A stretch of DNA of 64,000 nucleotides from NCBI RefSeq assembly GCF_902362185.1, contig NC_044495.1, positions 9,084,211 through 9,148,210 of the forward strand, given 5' to 3'. Of the stretch, positions 1 through 14,100 are shown one piece after another. How positions within the stretch are numbered: the first letter of the stretch is position 1; each line of letters opens with the position of its first letter. Source of the stretch: Chanos chanos (lineage: Eukaryota > Chordata > Actinopteri > Gonorynchiformes > Chanidae). The notes under the pieces were generated by a model. That model was not told the origin of the DNA. It saw only the letters and a program-made list of their open reading frames with translations, and did not search any database. A program made the position numbers and the translations under genes.

Positions 1-2
1 CC

Positions 3-3000
3 TCCTGGATTAGTTCTTCTGTTACTGGATGGTTTGGTGGAAGTGATGAACCACAAGATGAAATCACAGAACAAGACTCCTTCAAGAGCAGGAAACTGGC
101 CTTAGATGTTGATGGGAACCATCTGGAAGAGCAGACTCAAACGAAAATGTTTGGCTGGATTAGCAGTGAACTAACAAACGTATTTGGCTCTGGAGAAAAA
201 GTTTCAGAGGATACATCCAAGGATTTAGCTAATGGTGAATCAAAAAGTGAAAGCATGGATAACACAGATAATGAGGAGACTCCTTCTGCGAATTCTTGGC
301 TGAGTATGGGCATAAGAGATGTTTTAGGATATGGTAGAGGAGATAAAGCTGAGCCAAGTAAAACCACTACTACAAACCTAGATGAAAACAAAGATACAAT
401 TCATGATGAACAACAAAGTCTTGAATCTACTCAGTCACTGGATGCACTGGAGGAACCAGAGAAGACAACAGGGGATAAAACGAATGACCTAGCAGAGAAT
501 GAGGGAGGTAAAGAGTTGCGCTCTGCAAGCCTCGAAAAAGACCATGATCACAATCAGGAAAACCTTCATGCCACACCAGACACGATCACTAATGCTGATG
601 AGACTAAAACAGACGAGGAGGGAGGATGGTACGGCAGTTTCTACAACAGAATCACAGGTCTTTACGGAGATCAGCAAACGAGTGACGCTGAGGAAGCTGA
701 GAGTGTGACGATGTCAGATAGCCAAGAATCAGCAGCAGACACTGACACTGGTGACTCAGGGAGCCAGGATACAGAAAAAGCCACACAGTCCACCATGTTT
801 TCCATAAATGGACTGTCAAACATGTTTAATGGCCTTAAATCACAACTGCAGTCAGGCGCAAGTGATGAGGATAAAGATGTACAAAGTATTGAGGAGAAAA
901 CTTCAGAGCAGGAAGCTTCAGGTAAGGAACTTTTTGATGAACACGAGATTTCTACATCTTATCAATATGAGGGAGAAAATAATGAGGAGAAAGGTAACGG
1001 TGAGAAACAAGAGGCAAATCCCATGCCATTAGAGGTACATACTGAAACCGACAGTCCGCCTGATCATAAACTACCTGCTGAAGACATTGTCTCTTCAGTG
1101 AGTACTATGCATTCTGAACTGGAGAACCCTCTCCAAGAATCTCATAGCCCAAACAATGCATTGAAGGATAACACAAAATCAGATATAGGTGAAATTGGGC
1201 AAGATGACGAGTTAATAGAGGAGGCGATGCATCACGAACCTAGCTCAGATTCAAACACAGATGACTCTCGGAGTAATGTAGACCCGAACAAGTCCATGGA
1301 GAATTTGGAATCAAGTTATAACAAGTATCAGGAGAGTACTGGGGATGTTCACGCCAGCTTGAACGATCTAAGTAATAAGCTTGAAGCTGATGCTGATAAT
1401 CCTGATGATGCTATGATACCAAAAGCATCAGAACATATTAGTCACACAGAGGATGAAGTACCTCCTGGAGGTTCATCTGATATAACTGAATCAGGTCCTT
1501 CAGAATCTGAAGTCATAACAACTACACTTGATTCAGAAACAGCCACTCAGTCCACCATATTTTCCATAAATGGACTGTCGAATATGTTTAATGGCCTGAA
1601 ATCACAACTACAGTCAGACACAAGTGACAAGGATAAAGATGTACAAAGTATTGAGGAGAAAACTTCAGAGCAGGAAGCTTCAGGCAAGGAACCTTTTGAT
1701 GAACACAAGGTTTCTACATTTCATCAGTATGAGGGAGAAAATCATGAGGAGAAAGGTAGCAATGAGAAACAAGAGGCAAACGCATCAGAACACACTAGTC
1801 ACATAGAAGATGAAGTACCTTCAGGAGGTTCATCTGATACAACAGAATTAGGTCCTTCTGAATCTGAAGTCGAAAAAGTTACTCTTGATTCAGGTGGAGA
1901 TTATACCAGTGTTGCTGCAACAGGTTCCGCAGATAATGATAACAACAACAGGTCAGAAGTGCATGACAGTGATCAGTCTAACATTGTGACCACAGAGGTC
2001 TCAAAGTCAGTCAGGACAGAACAGAATGAGAACCTTTCTTTAGACGATTCAAAAGATAGCAGTGCTGCTGATTCTATGAAAGTTGTGTCAGAAGGAGAAG
2101 ATCCAAGTGGCTCAAGTGGTCTAAGTGGTGAACAGGAGGTGGTAATAGATAAAAATGAGCAACTGATAGATATACGAGGAGACGAAGAAACAGCCACAGA
2201 CCAAAATCAGCAAACAGCTGAGATACCACACAAAGAGGACTCTGAGGATGGACTACTGTCTGAAAAAATATCCCACACGTTAGTTTCAGACACGCCTGAA
2301 ACAAAGATTATCACTGAGGAAAAGATCCCAAGTCTAAATGAAAGTGATAGTGACAAACCTGACATTTACAGCCCTGAGAAAGTTATGTCAGTTGGCCGTG
2401 ACCTGTATCACAGTGAGCAGACAGATGTAACTGATTATAAAAATACACAGTACAATCATGAGTCAGATTCAGCACTAAAAGCCACAGATAGAACAGATAC
2501 TATTGGTACAGCTAGTGATCTGGCTACTAAATCTGATGAGAAAGAAAATATTGATTATTCACATGACACTTTATCAATGGCAGATGATATCGGTTTAAAA
2601 ATTATTAACAGTGAAGAGATAAGAAAGGAGCAGACAGAGGTCAATCAGGAACAGTCAAATGTACATCATGATTTGAATGAACAGGCAGCTGGTGACATAG
2701 TTTCTACACACGCTGTAGAGGAGACTCAGATCCTCAGTATTTCTACAGAGGAGGAAGACGGGAGAGAGCAGCAGGAAAAATCAGGATCTCAGGAAAACCA
2801 TGGTGAGTTAGAGAAGGCTCAGGATTTGACCTCTGATGATGGACATTCCAGTCAGATTTATTTGTCTAAAGGCGACGTTCCTGACCCTAGTCTGCGCGTT
2901 GATGCGGAAACAGATCAGATCCCCACTTGTTTTGGAATAGATTCTGAGCGTTCTACTTCTCATGAAACAAGCGAGACTGATGCCGGCTTGCACTCAGACA

Positions 3001-6000
3001 GTGATGTGCAAGACGAAAACTCACAATGCACCAGTGACCAAAAGCACTCCTCCCATCAACACGCAATCACAAATGCTGAAAATGCGGAAGATATGGAGAA
3101 AACACAGATCGTAGACGTGGACTCCAACACAATTCATCATGATCAGAATATTGAATTTATAGAGAACACTAGTGTAGACAATCATATTTTACAAGGGCAC
3201 AAGGACCCAAAGGACACAATGGATCTTTTAAAAATGGATTCAGAAACTAAAAATACAGGGGAGGTGGATGCTTTAGAAGGGTATGATGTCATTGCTGCAC
3301 AGGCACATAATGACGTGCGTGATAAAAACGCCGCACCTGAACTAGTTGAGGAAAAACTACCTAAGGATGCATCCTACATGGTAGACTATTCAACTCTTGA
3401 TGCATCACACACTCCACCTGCTTCAGCAATGGAGCTGACAGAGGCACCAAAGTTCTATGAAGAATATATGAACATTCAAGCTCACATGAGTGGAGAGAAC
3501 ATGGTGGATATCTTAGATTTATTTGACAAGGACAAGCTGTTGTGGCTGGATCAAAGTTTAGGAAGTTTTAAGAGTACTTCAGCAAGTCACGTCAAAGATA
3601 ACGATTTGCCTATATTAAGTGACTTTGAACGGCTTGTGGAACATCTCACGGAAACAATGGCTGGACAAAACAGAATGCAAGGAGATGCAAATCTGAGTGA
3701 TGAAGCTAGTGCTAAGAAACTTTCAGCACTCCAAAAACTAGCTGTCCTCTTGTCTGCCCTAAGAGAGAGGTATACAGCAGAGAAAGCACATGTCAGTATA
3801 GATGAAAGCCAAGGTACTATTAAAGTAGAATTTCATAATCCATATTCAATATGCATGACTGAACTGATTGTATGATTCTCATCATATCAATTTCATTCAT
3901 CAATTATGCATTGCATGAGAAGCTTGAACACATACACTGTGCATGTCAGTATGTAATTTTGTAATATAATGTTATATTACATATCCATAATGAATAACAC
4001 GTTTTGTAACCAGTAACAAAGAATATTTCCAACAGAAGATCATTTGCATGATTGGTGGAATGCGTTTTGTTTGTTTTTTTTAAATTTTGTGTGCATCATT
4101 CCGCAGATTCAGAACCAGTGGACTGTGTCCATGAATCTTGCGTTGATACAAACAAGGAACAACAAACCTCTGAACCAGATGTCAACATACCTCAGAAAAT
4201 AGAAGACGACTCTGATTTAAGTGGCAGTCACAGTAAGACAGAAGAAAGCTTACCCGATAAGCAAGATATTGCAGATGGGGGAGCTACTGCGGCACCAGAC
4301 AGGATCACAAACTTGGATTGGCCAGCCACATACAGCACAAAAACAGCAAATCCAGCAGACAATAGCTTGGAAAATCTGGTTCACTTGGAACCCCCGAAAG
4401 GTAATTATTTGAGGGAAATTATTGAAACAAAATTATTAGATGTAGTAGTCTATGAGCCTCTGCTTGATGTAGTAAATTATCTCTTGATATTTTGCGATGA
4501 AATAAAAAAAAAAAAAACAGTTTGTGGTTAAAACATCGCAAATATGTTTTTATGTTCACATGGACAGATGGAGCTACAGAAGAGCAGTTTTCATTATTCT
4601 CAAGTCAAGTGATATTTGATGCCCTGTCACACTTGGGAATGGTGCGGACAACCTTGAAATACGTTATTTCTGAGGTAACTGCTTAAATAAATAAATAAAT
4701 AAATACCAGCCAAACACAGCACCTGTTAAATTATGGAAGGCAACAAAAAATAATATTTGTATGTGTGACGACTGATAGTCCCAAAAATGTCTCACTGATC
4801 TTTCACTGGGGCAATAAAAATCTGTCTATGCATAATGACACAAGTGAAACATGAGTTCAGTCTTACAGACGTCACACTGATAAGTTGAATTACTTGACCA
4901 AAGTGATCGTTCAAGCACGTACACTAGGAACTTGTTGCTAATGGCCCCTGGTGCTTTTTAAACCATGTTCCTTTAAGACACATGGTCACTATTTAGTGTG
5001 TTTTTTCCCCTTCTACACTTGGTACATGTCATCAGCCGGTTACCCAACTCAAACTTCTATCGATCGGACAGTTTGAACTCTTATGCTTTAATATGACTTT
5101 GTACTAAATGTTTAACATGTAAACTGCTGTGCTTAGCAATGGAGTCTCAGGACGATCAACAAGTGAGTATAACAGATGTTGTTTTAGATGAGTCGAAATT
5201 AGATCAGAGTTCACTGGCTGGGCGATCAGCCCGGTGAGCAAGACTGTTTATGTCAGCCACGTACAGTGGACTACTGCAGTGACAGCTTGTGTCTACGTGT
5301 GCAACATGTCGTAAAATCACTGACAGTTGAGATTACGTATATCTAAACAAATGTTAAACAGTGCATTAAATGCACTTAAACTTTTACTAAGTTAATTTTT
5401 TACTGTACGTGTCTTCTATCATTTTGAGCATTCACCTAAGCCCACAATTTATGTCCGTGTGGCATTCTTTAATTGGTGACGTCTGGACCAAACCATGTGA
5501 GACTTACTGTACAGTTTGGGGGGTGGAAGAGTTTTACAAAATGGCTAAACAATGAAAAGATGTGGATACATTAACTTTCAATTATACATTAGTACAGACT
5601 TAGACGGATTACAGGAGTCTGTAAGAAATGATTTTGTAACTGTTTTTCTTTGTTGAAGTATATGGATATCGTGTGCCTCCAATCTCCCCCTGCAGTTAGA
5701 TTGCAATGTTCTTCCTCTCTGCGCACTTGCCGTATGAGTGGAGCTTGAGCCGTTCACCATGGAGTATGAGCACAAATAGTGAATGTTCAAATTAAATATT
5801 GTTTTATTAGGAAAGGAATTTACAGGGGGACATAATGGCAGATGAATTCAACAGTGATTCGATAATTACTGAAGCGACTGATATCAAAATAACTGCGAAG
5901 AAATACTACAGCCTGGCTGTGGAGAAAGTGAAAGATGTATGTATCAGGTTTGATGAAACATTGCTAGCCAGCTTGCTAACAATAAGATATCTAGCTATGC

Positions 6001-8087
6001 GCAACATATCTCAGATATCTGCTATTGCGTCTCAGCCAGCACTTTCCTAAATTGTACTTAATGTACAATAACACGAGCTGCATATGTTATTGTTGGCTTA
6101 TACAGAAGCCGATACACTTGCTCATCCGGGTAACAACCGTCTTGATTGCTTCTTCGGTCGCAGTTTTGACAGTGACTACAGTATTTCTGTAGTATTGCAC
6201 TTAGTCTGTGGCCTTCCTTGCTTTTAGAGGAACTTAATTTTGAACGGTCATTCTCTTAGGTCGTGTCCTCACTTCCAGATGACATCCGCCCTGGCCCTGA
6301 CTTGTACGGGTTGCCATGGGAAGCAGTTGTTTTCACAGCTTTATTGGGGTGTTTAACTGTGCTTCTCTTCACCTGCAGATTCTACCAGTCGGTAAGTTAT
6401 AACCATGATACAAAACCGTATGCTACTCAGCCTTGAAATATGTTATGTACTGTGTGCTTCCTTACACTGTCAATTCCATTCTTTACACTGTGTCTCTTTG
6501 TCTCTATAGATAAAAAGCCGACTTTATGCAGGTGAGTCCATCTCTCAGTCCCTTTGACAACTGTCATTTCAATGTCAGTTGGTGTGAAGTTTTCTAATGT
6601 CTGCTCTCTCTCTCTCTCTCTCTCTCCATTCCAGGTAAAGAGAGGAGAATGGCACAGAAGGTGGCAGAGCTGCTTGATGAGAAGTGTAAAGTACTTGAAA
6701 CACTCAGTGAATGCAAACATAAGGTGAGACTTACCACTTTCATCCTACTTTCCACACGCCATACCAACAGCTGTGTTTTATTGTGTGTTAAATGAATAGT
6801 ACTTGTGCATACATCAGCAAGCTGAGGTGTGTTTCCCCCCCCTCAGTTTGAAAAATTAGATGCTGCTTTGCAAAGTAATGGAGGTGCATCACAATCTTCA
6901 GAGAGAGAGAGTTTGGAGGTAAGATGGTGCAAATAAGGAAAATATATTACTGTCTGGTTCCGCTAAGTCATATGACGAGTAGTTCGTCGTCTGTATCGCG
7001 TTTTCTTTGTTTGAAGGATATGTCGCGGAACTTGGAACGATCAAATTCTCAGTTGAACGATGACATAGAGAGACTAAAGGAGGAGTTGGCCAGCCAGCGG
7101 TCAATGAGAATGCAACAGGAGGAACAGGTAAAATACTCCATACCAAAGAAAAATACCCTTAGCTGTAACTCCCATATTAACCCATCTCATTTAAACAGTG
7201 CCTGGGCATTCTCTGCAGTATGTTTTGCAGTGGTCTTGAATGCTAGAAAACTGGCTTTTTATTGGCTTTGTAGGAAACGTCTGTTTGTATACATAGTGTG
7301 AAGTTCGCAGCTCTTATATTGCATTATGGTTACAACTATCTCTTTGCGCTTATAGTTTGTCATGTTGAATCCCACACTTTGAATGGCTTTTTTGCATCAG
7401 CCTGTAAGCAGGACTGGTTTAAGTCACTCTGTATTGGGGTGTCTGCTAAATAATTTAATGAGAATCAAAATAGGATTCCATTTAACATTCACGTCCTGAG
7501 CTGAATCTGTGTTTATTCTCTAGCTTGCAGAAATGCAAGAGATGTTGAAAACTTTGGAGGAGGAAGCCCAAGAGGCAAAGTCTCAGTTAGAGCAGGTAAT
7601 ATTCATATTACTATGCAGGTCTCAGTATGCCCCCTATTACACATATTGTACAATTACTTTTACAAGTTTATCTTTTTTTTTCTGGACAGTGTGTGCTTAA
7701 TGGCTCTCTACTTCCTATATCTTTCTGTCCAGGCCCAGGTAACATTGAAAATCCATAACATGAACAGTGAAAAACTACAGAAAGATCTGGTTGCAGCTAA
7801 AGAGGAAAATGTGATGCTGTTGGAGAGCAAAGCTCAGGTACATCACCATTGAGAGTAAAGCATCATGGTTTTGGACTTAACACACAGCGCCTAATGCCTA
7901 CAGATCAACTCATTAAACCTTTTCTCTTTCAGACGCCTCAAATAAGCATTAATGTTTCATAGGACTGTGTTTTAGGGATATGTTAATGCTACATTTTGAG
8001 TATACCGACCGAAGACATGATTGTGCACATGTGCATCAGGCAGAGAAAATATGTATGTGTGAGAGCACAGCGTCAGTGACCGTGATT

Positions 8088-8134
<47 letters not shown>

Positions 8135-11100
8135 CCTCTCTCACTCCATAGCTGGTTCAAGAGGCGGAGGGCTGGGGAGAGCGTCTGAGTGAGCTGGAGG
8201 AGGAGATGAGGATGTGTGAGAGCTCACACACTGGAATGCTGGAGGACTGTGCAAACAAAGATGAACGCATCAAAGTATGCCACCAGCGGACCTCACTGAC
8301 AGCCTAACCAATACAACATCCATGATGACCAGCTAGAGCTGAGAACATGTAATAGTCACATTGTGATCTCTCTCTCTCTCTCCCTCTCTCTCTCTCTCTC
8401 TATAACAGTCTCTCACTGAGTGTCTGCTGAAGATGAGGGACTGGGATTCTGAACTGGATGAGAAGAGCTGTACAGAGGGTAGCAATGGCACAACTGAAAC
8501 TGAGAATGGAGACTCTTCAGGTGACATACTCTCCCATGTAAACCACACAGTTCATGTGGCAGAGAAAACCACGTATGGATTGATTTATGGGTGTATATGC
8601 ATGTTAAGCGCTTTTACGTATCTTATGAAGTGATTTTGATTTGGGTGCTTTTGGCTTTTAGAGTTCCATCAGAAGCAGAAGGTCCAGAAACTCATACAAG
8701 CAGCTAAGGTATGCATTCTCGTGACGTCCTGATGATCCATCCTGTGAACTGAAACTTACAGTGGCGGTACATCATAAGTAACAGATTGACTTCTTTAATG
8801 TGATTGGGGTTTTTTTCGTTTCAGGTGAGTGCGGATTTGAAAGCTCTGGAAGAGGACAAGAACCGAGTGATTGCCAAACTTTCCGACGAGGTCAAAGCCA
8901 AAGAGGATCTCCAAGGTACCAAGGACAGTTCCCCGTACTGTTGCAATAAAATAAATCATAGACTCAGAATTAGGCGATCCAGTTTTTCATCATGTATTAG
9001 AAGCCCAAGTCAGGACTATGAGGTCCCAGTAGTCTTATTTCTCCCTTCAAAAATGCAATTGCTTTTCCAATCTAAGATGTATCTAGATCACAGTAAAGGC
9101 ACGGTGGTTTGCGTGGACATGTCTTAAGCTCTGGCTCTGAGATGTGATGGCGGTTTGACCCTGTGCTTGCAGAGGGGATCGAGGAACTGCAGAAGAGTAA
9201 GGAGCAGCTGCAGTCAGACTGTGTCATGTTCTCCAGCGAATCAGAGAAGCTCCAGCAGAAATTACAGATCATGAGCGAGATGTACCGAGAGAACGAGCTC
9301 AAGCTACACAGGTCAGGAACAGGGTCAAAACGCCGACCGAGCTTTACCGTGTCCGCTTCTGAACGCATAAAAAACGTCTTTGGGTACCCAGAAAATGAGA
9401 AAATCTTTTCATCTTTGGAACTTGTTCAGTGTGTGTCAAATGCATCTGTCCACCAAAGGCCGGGCGGACAGACTTTACGTGTTAGGCAGTATTGTCACTG
9501 ATCAGATTCTTGTGCACTGTTCAGGATGCTGACGGTGGAAGAGAAAGAGCGTTTGCAGAAGGAGGAGAAGCTCCACAAAGCTGATAAAAAGATCAGTTTA
9601 GCAACAGAGGAGCTAAGCGCATACAGGTCAGAAACACTTTCTTATCACGTCACTTACTGACTTGCATTTTTCTGTTGTCCTTTGAGTGCAACTCCCCAAC
9701 AGGGAAATAAAAAAAAACACACATCGAGAATTTGATGTGTTACCAAATGCGAGAATAACAGGAAACGTTTCATGAGAAGAAGATAAGTGAGGCAGGAGCT
9801 TTACATTCTGAGCATTGTTCTGTATCTGCTTCCGCTTAGAAAAAGAGCAGAAGAGCTGGAGGAGGAGCTAGAGAAGACCAATCAGGCGTATAAAAACCAG
9901 GTAGGCAGTTTGGCACGTCCCGCCTTTTTTGTTTTGTTTTTTTTACTTAATCAACACCAAGCTGTATTATGTGTGCCTGTCCTGTCCCCTGTTTATAGAT
10001 GAATCACACAAACACGTTGCATCCACTGTAGATTTGTACGTTTCAGTACTGTACTTTCATATTTTCCTGCAAGTGTATTATGCGGTTCATCACTGCACTG
10101 TCGCTCAGGGCAATTCACAGACATCTGTCCACACACTGGTGTAATTACTGATTGTAATTATGCCGGTAATTAGTATGGAAATGCAAAAAATGTCAAATAC
10201 TCAGGGGTGCTTAAATGTACCTGATATGGAGCGTATACTAACCACCTTTCTTCTTCCCTCTCACCCGGCAGATTGCATCACATGAGAAAAAGGCTCATGA
10301 TAACTGGGTGAGTGGTTGTCTTTTTTTTTCTTTTTTTTTTTTAATCTGCTCCTGCCTGTGTTAAAGACAGACGTCCGTTCTGTCCTGATTTTCACACACA
10401 GTCTATCTTTAATGTTTACATAACAGCTGGCAGCGCGGGCCGCGGACCGCGACCTGGCGGACATTAAGAGAGAGAACTCTCAGCTCAGACAGAGGTAAAC
10501 TCGCGTTTAAGCCGCCATAGACGAGAGAGCACCATGTAACGTACGGTCAGAGTGGACTGTCTCATATCTGTGTATCTCACACACACAGGCTGACAGAAAC
10601 TCAGTTTAAGTTAGATGTTCTGGAAAAGGACCCATATGCACGGGAAGCACCCGGCCGGCCTCTGTTTAGAGGTGAGCTGAAAAAAAACGTATTGCGCTAG
10701 CGCTTCTTTGTTTTGGTTCTTTTGGCTGCTTTAGACCATGAAGTTATGTCAGTTTGCTTAGATTTTCATAATACTGCGTGTGTTCTGCTAGTCAAATCTC
10801 GAAATTTTAATTTGTTTCAAGTTCTCTGTTCATGTTTTCTTCCAGTGTCAGTTATATGTTTAGCTGTTTGACAAAGGGTTTTGTGTTTTGGTTTTTTTGT
10901 TTTTTTCCTCTACTCTCCAGGTGAAAGGTCACCATATGGACCCTCCCCTCTCAGTCGGCCATCGTCAGAGACGCGGGCTTTCTTGTCTCCGCCCACACTG
11001 ATGGATGGACCGCCTCTCCGACTCTCACCGCAGTTTCCTCTGGGACCTGGTGGCAGAGGTGACCTTTTCCATATCCTCCTGTAACACAGATTGTGTGTAT

Positions 11101-14100
11101 GACAGCTTTGTCAGATGAGTGCATTTTACTCAGACAGCAGTGCCTTTGCCAAGCCTACTGCCAGCAGTGTGTGTGTGTGTGCGCGCACGCTATTGTGTTC
11201 TCTCTGAATTGCATGGGTCATGAGAGCACTGTAACAATAGCCCGGTGCCTCATGGGACGTGTAGTGAAAGATGTATTCTAGAGGGCGCTATGAATGAGAC
11301 ATAGAATAGTAATATCGTGCTGGTATTTCTATACCTTTTCATGCTGTTTGATTAATAAAAAAAATTGGTTCAAGAGGTTCAGAATCCCTGGGCCCTCTAG
11401 AATGATCAGTTTTATAATAAAGTGGCAATTTGTATGCATATGAATGGTCATGTTCATGTTTCATAAACCCATTGACATTTTCCTGGTTATTTCTCTCCTT
11501 CCCCTCGCTTCCCTCTCTAACATCATTCTACACTTGTTTCACTATTACGCTTGCTCCTCCCACTCTCTCTCCCATTCTGTCTCACTATCACATAATCAGC
11601 ATCCAGAGGCACTATGGAGCCCCCTGGTGTTGGGGCTGACTTTGAGCGGAGTGGTCCTCACTCTGATAGCGGCTCACTGTCTCCCACCTGGGATAGAGAG
11701 CGCAGGGGCCCTGTCCCCCCAGGTACAGTGATGATCCCAACGCTGTGGCTCCCCTATGCCTGTCGTCATTATCCAAAAAAGTCCAAATGTCTATGTACAG
11801 TAGTAATCTCCAACAAAAAAAGACAAAAAAAAAAAAAAAAAGATAGAATGCTCATTTTCTGCTTAGAAAACCTATTTGGCCTCTTGACCTCAAGCATTTG
11901 TATTTAACAGAGATGTCACAGCCCATTAACACGGTTAATGGGTTAACCTCCGGTTTGTGTCAGCAAAGTGTAAAAGAAACTTAGAGGTGTATGGGTGTGT
12001 GTGTGTGTGTGCGTGTGTGTGTGTGAAGAAGGGAGTGTGTCAATGAGTATTTTTGGGGTCAGCGGGTGCTTGTTAAAGCGTTCTGTCAGGGTCGCTGAGA
12101 AAAGCTGACTCAACAAGGCCGTCTCACCGAAGAATCAGAAAGCCGCAACTCGTGGATTCCAGACTTTTCTGCCCTTTGGCCGCGGCAAAGTTTTTTTGTT
12201 CCACCGCCCCCTGCTGCTGTGCGCTGCTGTGCTGAATGTGGTGATTTCACTGCAGCTGCAGATGGTCCCTTTGTAAGGCCTACAGCACGTTGGAACCATT
12301 CACGTAAAGGGTTTTTGTCTCACGGGGGAACGGATAGCATGTGGCATCACTGTATTTTTGAGTGTCATTTGAAATTCGCATCATGTCCATACTTGCCCGT
12401 CCGTGCTAGATTTAGCGCTTCATTCTTGGCAAAAGCGCTCATAATCAGATCTTTGTGCTTGACAAGTAGCAAGGCTTTGTGTCGGTGTCTGACCGAACAT
12501 AAAATGAGAACTGTTGTGTGAAACACAAGTTTTTGTGCTTTTTGTGTAAGGTCTGCCCCCTCCAGACCCAGGCATGGTTTACAGGCGACCCCCGCCAGGG
12601 CCATTCCCCATGGGGCCCCTACCCCCCAGACCTCCTGGTCCTCCAGATGCCTACTTTGGAGACAAACCTGGTGAGCTACCCCCCTTCCTCAGTATATAAG
12701 ATAAGATAAGACAATCCTTTATTGGTCCCACTGACAGGGAAATTTGCATTGTAGCAGCAGCAAAGGGGATAGGACCAGTAGCAGCATTAATAAGAAAGCA
12801 AGATAAATAAAAAATAAGTAAGTACACAGACAACAGGACATAATAGATTATAAATAAGTCAAAACAGATAGTGCACCTTTGAGTAGACCTTCTACAGAGA
12901 TACTGCACATGAGTGAATTGTGAATGTGAATAAGTCAAAAACAGACAGTGCACAGTTGAGTAAACATTCTATAGGGATATTGCACATAAGTGAATTGTCA
13001 GTGACTTGTCCGGTTATAAATAAATAAGTAGAACAGACAGTGCACAGTGTAGTATTCAGTTTAGTGTTCACTGTTACAGTTCCATAGTTACACAGACATT
13101 TGCTTTTGAATTATAAATACACCACTATATGAAGAGCAATGTATTTCTCCCTGGAAATGAGACATGTGGAACAGTGTATAAACATCTAAAGAACTCAAAG
13201 AAACAAAGAAGATGTCTCTTTATGAATAAAAATGGACAAAGAATTTAGTCCCTAACTGGAAACCCCTGGTTGACCCACATGCCTTGTTTTGATAAAGCTG
13301 AGCTAATAGCATTACCAAGGCATGAATGAGTTCCCTTTTCACCAAGACTCAAGAATTGAGTTATAAAGCAAACAGCACAGAAGGAGCTGGAACTGGAGCG
13401 AGAAAAAAGTTTATTTTTCTTTCTTTTCTTTTCTTTTTTTTTTTTTCGCCTTTCTGCAGACTCGTCGTTTCTGGGAAACAGCTCAGGTGCCAGCGAGAAT
13501 GAGAGCAGAGAAGTGAGTGTACTCCAGCAAAAAATTGAAGACCGATTTGTGTCACACAGAGACTCATACAAGTACATGACTAAAAACACACTCACCTTCT
13601 CTCTCTCCCTCTCTCCCTCTCCCTCTCTCTCCACAGAGTGGCCTTTCGATGACAGGGGACATGAGAATTCCCCCAGATGCAGATATGAGAATGGGGCCTC
13701 CTCTTTCGGGCCCTCTCGGCATGGGTCTGCCCCCACCCCTGGAGCCCAGAGACCCACAGTTCCAACGCAGGGGCCCCTACGGCCCTCCGGACTACTTTCC
13801 CCCACGTGGGCCAGGCCTTCCCCCAATGGGCAGTGAGTGCATACTGACCTTTACCATATATATGGATTTTTTTTTTTTTTTTTGGTTCATATGAATGAAT
13901 AGGACTGTATAGAATTACACAGTACATTTTGTTCAGGTATACATTTCCTGCTATACTTAGACTCACTTAGACTCAAAATAAACCTTGCAGCATGCAACAT
14001 GTGAGCACTGTATGTCTGTGTATACTGAGGTATGATACGGTCACTCAGGCACCTGGATCACAAATACACAAGAGTCAGTGCATCTTCGGCCCATGTAGCA

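Noticed and set aside
8300-8345. ATGATGA with a following CTGA, as in C/D box snoRNA, in a mia2 intron
   Set aside because: The two boxes are only about 13 bases apart and there is no terminal stem, so it cannot be a snoRNA.
12651-12953. Minus-strand frame of 100 codons over the LINE fragment
   Set aside because: No reverse-transcriptase or endonuclease motif; it reads the non-coding tail of the element.
13245-13966. Minus-strand frames of 124-193 codons over mia2 exons 13460-13832
   Set aside because: They lie antisense to well-supported proline-rich mia2 exons and are shadows of GC-rich coding sequence.
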